NCBI GenBank assembly: GCA_003512175.1 | Contig: DOSP01000049.1 | Coordinates: forward strand, 1 to 18,432 | Direction: 5' to 3' | DNA: 18,432 nt | Source of the DNA: Candidatus Kerfeldbacteria bacterium | GTDB taxonomy: Bacteria > Patescibacteriota > Patescibacteriia > UBA9570 | Shown here: positions 13,858 through 18,432 of the stretch, piece after piece | How the letters are laid out: every line of letters starts with the position of its first letter | Position numbering within the stretch: position 1 is the first letter of the stretch | Translations under genes and position numbers: made by a program | The notes under the pieces: generated by a model | Seen by the model: only the letters and a program-made list of their open reading frames with translations | Database searches by the model: none | What the model was told of the DNA's origin: nothing

Positions 13858-15507
13858 TTATTCAGCCACAACGCGTAACACTTCCTCTAAGGTAGTCACT
13901 CCCAGCAAAGCCTTATGTAAGCCATCTTCAAACATAGTGGTCATACCTTCCGCAACTGCCTGCTGTTTGATAGCATCAGCATTGGCTTGCTCCATAATCA
14001 GTTTACGAATCGTTACTGACATTTCCAGCACTTCAAATACGCCCACGCGGCCTTGGTAGCCAGTGTGATTACAACTTGCGCAGCCTCGCCCACGGTAGAA
14101 GCGCAGTTGCTTGACATCTTTTTTTAGATACCGTTTTAGATCAATTTGCTTTGCTAAATCTGCCAATGCCGTGCCACTCATGGTTTCACTCATCAAACAC
14201 TGGCTGCAAATTTTACGCACCAGGCGCTGACCGACCGCAATGTTCACCGTGGATGCCGCTAAGTATGGTTCTACGGCCATATCTAATAAGCGCGGCAAGG
14301 TGGTGGCCGCATCATTGGTGTGCAGGGTGGAGAGGACCAGGTGGCCGGTCATGGCAGAATTTACGGCGATACCAGCAGTTTCTTCATCACGAATTTCCCC
14401 AATCATGATGATATCTGGATCTTGCCGCACAATTGAGCGTAACCCCGCCGCAAAGGTTAAATTGGTGGCTGAATTCACTTGAATTTGGTTAATCCCAGTA
14501 ATGGCGTATTCTACCGGATCCTCAATGGTGGAGATATTGACCTCACGCCGATTTAGAATTTTTAAAAAAGCATACAACGTAGTGGTTTTTCCTGAACCAG
14601 TTGGCCCGGTGACTAAAATCATCCCTTGCGGACGCTTGAGATATTTTCGCACCCGCACAATATCTTGCTCACCAAATCCGATATCTTCCAAAGCATACTG
14701 TCTTGATCGACTGGACAGCAACCGCAGCACAGCTTTTTCGCCTTCCGCCACGGGGAGAACCGACACCCGGATATCCAAATCTTCCTCTTCTAATTTCTGC
14801 GTCATCTTGCCGTCTTGGGCTGAGCGGTGTTCATCCGTGCGCAGCTTTGCCAGAATTTTTATACGCGTAATTAATGTTTCCAGAATATGTTTTGGTAATT
14901 TCACCATGTCGTGTAATACACCGTCGATCCTAAACCGCACCACCACTACATCATTGGCTGGTTCGATATGCACATCGGACGCTTTCTTCATGTAAGCGTA
15001 CTGGATGATCGTGTTCAGCATCTCCACAATCTTGGTATCCGCTTGCGTGGTGACTAATTTTGAAAAATCAAATTGCAGACCACGTTTATAATTTCCTAAG
15101 GCTTCTTGAATATCTCGGGCGGTGGCATAAAATACTTGGGCTTGTTTGCCCGTCTTCTTTTCGATCAGATGTACCGTGGCGACATCCGTAGGATTCGTCA
15201 TAGCCAGTTGAATAGCGGTAGTGGTTTGACCGCAGACAATTACCTGCATGGATCGGGCCATGGTTTCTGGAATAAACTGCAGAACATCATCGGCAATATT
15301 TACCTTGCGTAGATTAATGAAATGATAGCCAGTATATTCCGCAATCAATTGGCCCAAATGTTCATCGGATAATAAATCCCGTTCTACCAACACCTCGGCC
15401 AGTGGACGCTGTTCTTTACTGGCAAACTCTACCGCATCAGCTAAGTCTACTTCACTGATTACTTTTGTCTGGCTGAGGATATCACGTAGTTTTGTATCGC
15501 TGAGCAT
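13858..15507 (-). CDS. pilB: Type IV pilus extension ATPase PilB (GspE family)
   Basis: PilB is the hexameric cytoplasmic ATPase that powers pilus extension. The 549-residue protein has a GspE/MshEN N-terminal domain (about 1-140), a linker, and a full motor domain. Walker A is GPTGSGKT (301-308), the Asp box has Glu329-Asp330, Walker B is IIMIGEIRDEE (366-376, Glu371), and the His box is STLHTNDA (393-400). A zinc site typical of PilB/GspE is formed by Cys434, Cys437, Cys476 and Cys479. The N-terminal MshEN-like motif is degenerate (Lys7-Leu-Arg in place of Arg-Leu-Gly), so c-di-GMP binding is doubtful. The zinc motif and N-domain separate it from the retraction ATPase PilT, for which no gene is present here. 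It starts four bases after the response regulator gene. Confidence 0.96.
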   Translation of the reverse strand: MLSDTKLRDILSQTKVISEVDLADAVEFASKEQRPLAEVLVERDLLSDEHLGQLIAEYTGYHFINLRKVNIADDVLQFIPETMARSMQVIVCGQTTTAIQLAMTNPTDVATVHLIEKKTGKQAQVFYATARDIQEALGNYKRGLQFDFSKLVTTQADTKIVEMLNTIIQYAYMKKASDVHIEPANDVVVVRFRIDGVLHDMVKLPKHILETLITRIKILAKLRTDEHRSAQDGKMTQKLEEEDLDIRVSVLPVAEGEKAVLRLLSSRSRQYALEDIGFGEQDIVRVRKYLKRPQGMILVTGPTGSGKTTTLYAFLKILNRREVNISTIEDPVEYAITGINQIQVNSATNLTFAAGLRSIVRQDPDIIMIGEIRDEETAGIAVNSAMTGHLVLSTLHTNDAATTLPRLLDMAVEPYLAASTVNIAVGQRLVRKICSQCLMSETMSGTALADLAKQIDLKRYLKKDVKQLRFYRGRGCASCNHTGYQGRVGVFEVLEMSVTIRKLIMEQANADAIKQQAVAEGMTTMFEDGLHKALLGVTTLEEVLRVVAE

Positions 15508-15511
15508 GTCT

Positions 15512-15898
15512 TTACCCGATAATGGACATTATTTTTTCTACAACCTTTTGCAAGGAAAAATTGCTTTTCACAATATAATCACGGGCTCCTAATTTCTTGG
15601 CTTGTTCAATATCTTGATCCTGCCCTAGGTTAGATAACACTAAGACGGGAATGGTGGCGAGTTTCGTATCGGCTTGCAAAGTTTCGAGAACTTCAAATCC
15701 ATTCATCTTTGGCAATATCATGTCGAGCAAGATAATGTCCGGCCGATGTTGTTTCACTTTGGTAATGGCTTCTTCACCGTTCCCTGCCACGTCAATGCGG
15801 CCAAAGCCTTCATCTTCAAGGCGTTCAGCCAGCACTTTAGATAAGAATGATTCATCCTCCACAACCAGGATAGATTTTGCAGCGAGATCAATTGCCAT
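15512..15898 (-). CDS. Single-domain response regulator (CheY/PilG-like)
   Basis: This is a stand-alone receiver domain of 128 residues with no output domain. Using ATG 15898, the acidic pair is Glu14-Asp15, the phospho-acceptor is Asp59 (IILLDMILPKMNG), the switch residue is Ser89 and the conserved lysine is Lys111. The frame is open to 15964, but the ATG at 15898 starts just before the receiver fold and overlaps the histidine kinase stop by 11 bases, so coupling is likely. It sits between its probable kinase and pilB. Because it lacks a DNA-binding domain, it is expected to act by protein contact, possibly on the pilus motor, as PilG/PilH-type receivers do for twitching. The target is an inference from location. 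Confidence 0.9.
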   Translation of the reverse strand: MAIDLAAKSILVVEDESFLSKVLAERLEDEGFGRIDVAGNGEEAITKVKQHRPDIILLDMILPKMNGFEVLETLQADTKLATIPVLVLSNLGQDQDIEQAKKLGARDYIVKSNFSLQKVVEKIMSIIG

Positions 15899-16949
15899 AG
15901 AGTGGTAAGTTAAAATACACGGTTGTTCCGACTCCTTCCTCTGAAGTGAGCCAGATATCGCCACCGTGCAGCCGAATAATTTCTCGTGCGATATACAAGC
16001 CTAAACCAGAACCCTCGGTTTGCGATTCAACAGCATTATCAGCGCGGTAAAATTTTTCAAACATGTGCTCTTGACCTTTTTTGGGAATACCAATGCCTTG
16101 GTCTTGCACTGCGACCTCGACCATATGATTCTTCATAGTAGTTGTCACCATTACTTCATGGTGACCTGGCCGATTATATTTAATAGCATTCGTGAGCAGA
16201 TTCAGCACGACTTCGCGCACTTTATCGGCATCCGCACTGACGGGTGGTAAATCAACCGGCAATTGACTGATAATCTCTACGTTGTGGGCACTGGCAAAGT
16301 GGACCAGCTCATTTTTGACCTCTTCTACCATTTTGGTCAGATCAACCGATTTAGCGTGTAATTCAAATTTACCAGAATCTAATCTTGAGACGTTCAACAG
16401 ATCATTAATCAACGAGATCATCCGTTCGTTGCTTTGATAGGCCTGATGCAACTTATCCACCTGCCATTCATTTACTGGATTCCCTCGCCGATTATCAATC
16501 AATGTTTCTAAGTACCACTTCACCGCTGAAGCGGGGGTGCGTAACTGATGTGATACGATCGAGACAAATTCAGAGCGCAACTCCATTAATTCTTGTTCGC
16601 GCCGAGCATCGCGAATCATAATCAACACCGGTTCTAGATCATCGTTGGGAATAGCTAAAATTTGGTACGCGATAGGAACAATTTCACCACTGTCCAGTTT
16701 GATCTTCTGATCAGCCACCCAATCGGGAGTGGGAATAGTGGACCATGGTGTTGTCAGCGTTTTACTATTGGGTTGCAGCAACAGAACCACTTGATCAAGC
16801 GTTTTGCCTTTGATTACATCGGATTCCGTGGCAATGAGCTTGGCAAACGGTGGATTTGATTCAAGGATGGTACGCTTCTGGTCTACAACCAGGACGGCTG
16901 TTGGAATATGCCGAAAGAGTATCTCCCAGAGTGGTTGGGATTGCAACAT
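15888..16949 (-). CDS. Soluble PAS-domain sensor histidine kinase
   Basis: The protein has 353 residues and no membrane segment. Residues about 1-115 form a PAS-like sensor (LFRHIPTAVLVVDQKRTILESNPPFAKL). The dimerisation/phosphotransfer domain has the H-box VSHQLRTP with His134. The HATPase domain carries the N-box around Asn254 (LLTNAIKYN), the G1 box DQGIGIP (283-289), an F-box EKFYRAD and the G2 box GSGLGL (313-318). It resembles the PhoR/WalK class of kinases without their membrane part, so the signal is probably internal. It is the first gene of the pilus operon and overlaps the response regulator gene by 11 bases. A TGn-extended -10 (TGTTATACT) lies ten bases upstream of its ATG. Its partner is very likely the adjacent receiver. 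Confidence 0.93.
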   Translation of the reverse strand: MLQSQPLWEILFRHIPTAVLVVDQKRTILESNPPFAKLIATESDVIKGKTLDQVVLLLQPNSKTLTTPWSTIPTPDWVADQKIKLDSGEIVPIAYQILAIPNDDLEPVLIMIRDARREQELMELRSEFVSIVSHQLRTPASAVKWYLETLIDNRRGNPVNEWQVDKLHQAYQSNERMISLINDLLNVSRLDSGKFELHAKSVDLTKMVEEVKNELVHFASAHNVEIISQLPVDLPPVSADADKVREVVLNLLTNAIKYNRPGHHEVMVTTTMKNHMVEVAVQDQGIGIPKKGQEHMFEKFYRADNAVESQTEGSGLGLYIAREIIRLHGGDIWLTSEEGVGTTVYFNLPLYGN

Positions 16950-16959
16950 AACGGCGTTT

Positions 16960-16968
16960 AGTATAACA
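16960..16968 (-). promoter_or_regulatory. Promoter candidate of the histidine kinase-pilus operon (extended -10)
   Basis: On the minus strand TGTTATACT is an extended -10 element ten bases before the histidine kinase ATG. The transcript would have a leader of only about three bases. There is no good -35; the expected -35 position falls in a 16-base palindrome at 16983-16998 at the end of the superoxide dismutase gene. Confidence 0.5.
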
Positions 16969-16973
16969 CTTTT

Positions 16974-17561
16974 CTACAATTCCGCGAAGCGCTTCGCGAC
17001 AACCTCCCAATCAACTACCTTTAAGAAATTCTCGACGTACTTTGGTTTATCGGTGCCGTAGTCAATGGCAAAGGCATGCTCCCAACAATCTAACGCCATC
17101 AGCACGTTATTGTGTACGGGGAAATTGATGTTATGTTCAAATAAGATATAGGTATGGAGTAAGCCATCTACCTGATTCTTCGTGAGCATCACCCAACCGG
17201 GAGTAGAGGCAGCTGAACCTTTAATATCCGCTACAAATTTATCCCAGGAGCCCCATGATTGTTCGACAGCTTTGCGGAAGGCAGCGAGCATGTCGCTGTG
17301 TGGAGCCGGCGTGAGATTTTCGAAATAGGCTTGATGCAGATAGGAACCGTTGAAGGCCACCACCTCGCGCCGTTTCAATTCAGAAAATGCTCCGTAAGAA
17401 TAATTACTTTCGGTTGGTTCAGTAGTTGTGAGTTTTTCTTGAATCTCGTTCAGTTTCTTCACATACCCAGCATACAAGCCTAAATGCGTTTCGACTTGTC
17501 GATCTGTCATCCCAGGCAGATGCCCAATTAAATGAGAGAAGTCCTTCACCTGGTGGTTCAT
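16974..17561 (-). CDS. Superoxide dismutase, Fe/Mn family
   Basis: The enzyme converts superoxide to oxygen and hydrogen peroxide. From the ATG at 17561 the protein has 195 residues, usual for the family. The four metal ligands are visible: His26 (ETHLGLYAGYV), His76 (GSYLHQAYFENL), and Asp158 and His162 in ALDCWEHAF. Tyr33 in the first helix is the usual second-shell tyrosine. The position that often holds an outer-sphere Gln appears to be His143 (LFEHNINFP), as in some archaeal and other Fe-type or cambialistic enzymes, so metal preference cannot be read with confidence. A TTG at 17582 would add seven residues, but the ATG fits the family N-terminus better. No signal peptide is seen, so it is cytoplasmic. 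It follows the toroid-protein gene by 26 bases and is 24 bases from the kinase gene. Confidence 0.93.
   Translation of the reverse strand: MNHQVKDFSHLIGHLPGMTDRQVETHLGLYAGYVKKLNEIQEKLTTTEPTESNYSYGAFSELKRREVVAFNGSYLHQAYFENLTPAPHSDMLAAFRKAVEQSWGSWDKFVADIKGSAASTPGWVMLTKNQVDGLLHTYILFEHNINFPVHNNVLMALDCWEHAFAIDYGTDKPKYVENFLKVVDWEVVAKRFAEL
16983..16998. repeat. 16-base perfect palindrome at the end of the superoxide dismutase gene
   Basis: CGCGAAGC followed directly by GCTTCGCG is a perfect palindrome, encoding part of VAKRFAE. No T-run follows it on either strand, so it is not a good terminator. It covers the -35 position of the histidine kinase promoter candidate and could be an operator. Confidence 0.5.
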
Positions 17562-17587
17562 ATGACCATCATTAATAATCAATAAAG

Positions 17588-18432
17588 TTAGTATACCACG
17601 GGGAGGGCCTGGTGAGCCAAGGCCATGATGGCGTAGGCGGAATTTAAGGTTTCATAGCTGAATGATCCATCGGTATCATAGACAAAGCGACCGTTGGGTT
17701 TTTGCAGATTGTTCAAGAAATTATATCCAGACCAATGATTCTGACGCACAAGGTTGGGTAAGGCTTGCAAGGCAACGGCGGTACTGGATGAATTTGATAC
17801 ACCGTGATCACTGTAGCCCCAGCCACCATCCAAGTTTTGTTGATCTTTCAAATACCGTATCGCCTGTTGTTTCGCCTGACCATTTTTCCCAGCCGCCGTT
17901 AACAATTGAATAAAATAGGCTGTCGTATCCACATCACTGATGGTCTCAGCCACGGCATAGGATACTCCACCATCGGCGTTGATCCCAGCCTTTGCAGTCG
18001 TGATGGCTTGTTGGACATCGGCATCATCCGTTGGGACACCAGCTGCCAGCAATGCGAGACCAACAAAAATATTATCGTTGACAAAAGCGGTATCATCTTC
18101 AACCTTGAGCAAACGAGTGACATAGTTAATACCGTTCGAATCCTGTGCATCTAAACCCAAGGCTTCGAGGGCTAAAATATGTCGGGCAATTTCACCAGCC
18201 GCATAGTCATCACTGATTTTAGGATTATACGTCACTATGGCATCGGTGAGTGCACTGGTGTCTTGGCCAGCCGCAGCTAAACTAATTGCGGCCCAATCTG
18301 TTACGCTTTGACTAGAATTCAACAAGCCATCATCCCCTACTTCACCGGCTAAATATTCTGCCGCGGTCACAATCATCGTCTGTTCTTGTTCGGTGGATAG
18401 ATTTTTATTGGCGGTATGCTTTTCAACCACTT
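17588..18432 (-). CDS. Alpha/alpha-toroid repeat protein (prenyltransferase/squalene oxidase-like), 3' part (partial at right edge)
   Basis: At least 281 residues are visible and the frame stays open to the window end, so the true start is beyond 18432; the GTG at 18430 is only an internal valine. The sequence consists of helical repeats, each with a glycine-rich turn: GDDGLLNSSQSVTDWAAISL, INADGGVSYAVAE...TTAYFIQLL, LDGGWGYSDHG...STAVALQAL and PNGRFVYDTDG...NSAYAIMAL. This is the fold of squalene-hopene cyclases, protein prenyltransferases and cobalamin-binding intrinsic factor/transcobalamin-like proteins. The catalytic DxDD of cyclases is not present in the visible part. The repeat style is like that of exported toroid proteins of unknown function in Gram-positive and CPR genomes, but the N-terminus, where a signal peptide would be, is outside the window. 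No enzymatic role can be claimed. Confidence 0.75.
   Translation of the reverse strand, partial: VVEKHTANKNLSTEQEQTMIVTAAEYLAGEVGDDGLLNSSQSVTDWAAISLAAAGQDTSALTDAIVTYNPKISDDYAAGEIARHILALEALGLDAQDSNGINYVTRLLKVEDDTAFVNDNIFVGLALLAAGVPTDDADVQQAITTAKAGINADGGVSYAVAETISDVDTTAYFIQLLTAAGKNGQAKQQAIRYLKDQQNLDGGWGYSDHGVSNSSSTAVALQALPNLVRQNHWSGYNFLNNLQKPNGRFVYDTDGSFSYETLNSAYAIMALAHQALPVVY
17590..17595 (-). promoter_or_regulatory. -10-like TATACT upstream of superoxide dismutase
   Basis: On the minus strand TATACT overlaps the last codons and stop of the upstream gene. It lies 28 bases before the ATG at 17561 and seven before the TTG at 17582. It could give the superoxide dismutase its own transcript with a short leader. 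Only a weak -35 (TTGGCT, spacing 19) is seen. Confidence 0.35.

Noticed and set aside
15899..15964. Upstream extension of the response regulator gene to 15964
   Set aside because: The added 22 residues lie inside the histidine kinase gene in another frame and do not belong to the receiver fold; ATG 15898 is better.
16983..16998. Palindrome as a Rho-independent terminator of the superoxide dismutase gene
   Set aside because: It is inside the coding region and no T-run follows on the minus strand (GAATTGTAGAAAAG); transcription may simply run on into the kinase gene.

Overview
The window looks like a stretch of chromosome from a small-genome monoderm bacterium of the Candidate Phyla Radiation (CPR/Patescibacteria) type. 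Supporting features are the very tight gene packing, the near absence of Shine-Dalgarno sequences, a Rel protein ending just after its TGS domain, a tRNA without an encoded CCA tail, and a compact type IV pilus operon of the kind common in that group. This placement is an inference, and no phylum is claimed. TGA is used as an ordinary stop (for example at the ends of dprA, the histidine kinase and a minor pilin gene), so the Gracilibacteria/SR1-type recoding of TGA as glycine is excluded. No stretch longer than 300 bases lacks a gene.

Layout. (1) 1-4652, plus strand: the 3' end of dprA, then topA (20-base overlap), then rel. (2) 4644-4731: a nested inverted repeat between converging genes, probably a two-way terminator, whose outer arms encode the last residues of both Rel and ParB. 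(3) 4706-6301, minus strand: parA-parB chromosome partitioning pair. (4) 6302-6450: two divergent, overlapping promoter candidates and a tRNA-Leu(CAA). (5) 6458-16949, minus strand: one apparent ten-gene operon read as PAS histidine kinase, single-domain response regulator, pilB motor ATPase, pilC platform, four minor prepilins in the classical H-I-J-K (FimU-PilV-PilW-PilX) order, pilM, and a type IV pilin. The I/PilV position is taken by a 1199-residue prepilin with three long tandem repeats (nine modules of about 100 residues) and an extra C-terminal domain. (6) 16974-18432, minus strand: an Fe/Mn superoxide dismutase and the 3' part of a gene for an alpha/alpha-toroid (prenyltransferase/squalene-cyclase-like repeat) protein that runs off the right edge.

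How they work together. The pilus operon holds its own two-component pair, motor, platform, cytoplasmic clamp (PilM), main pilin and a putative tip complex carrying a giant candidate adhesin. Prepilin peptidase, PilT, PilN and PilO are not in the window and must be encoded elsewhere if they exist. The most unusual element is the giant tip prepilin. Its modules look like beta-sandwich lectin-type units (H-type lectin-like by motif shape only), which would suit an organism that has to hold on to a host cell. Several minus-strand genes have a -10-like hexamer (TATACT or TACAAT) only 7 to 10 bases before the start codon, suggesting leaderless or nearly leaderless mRNAs.
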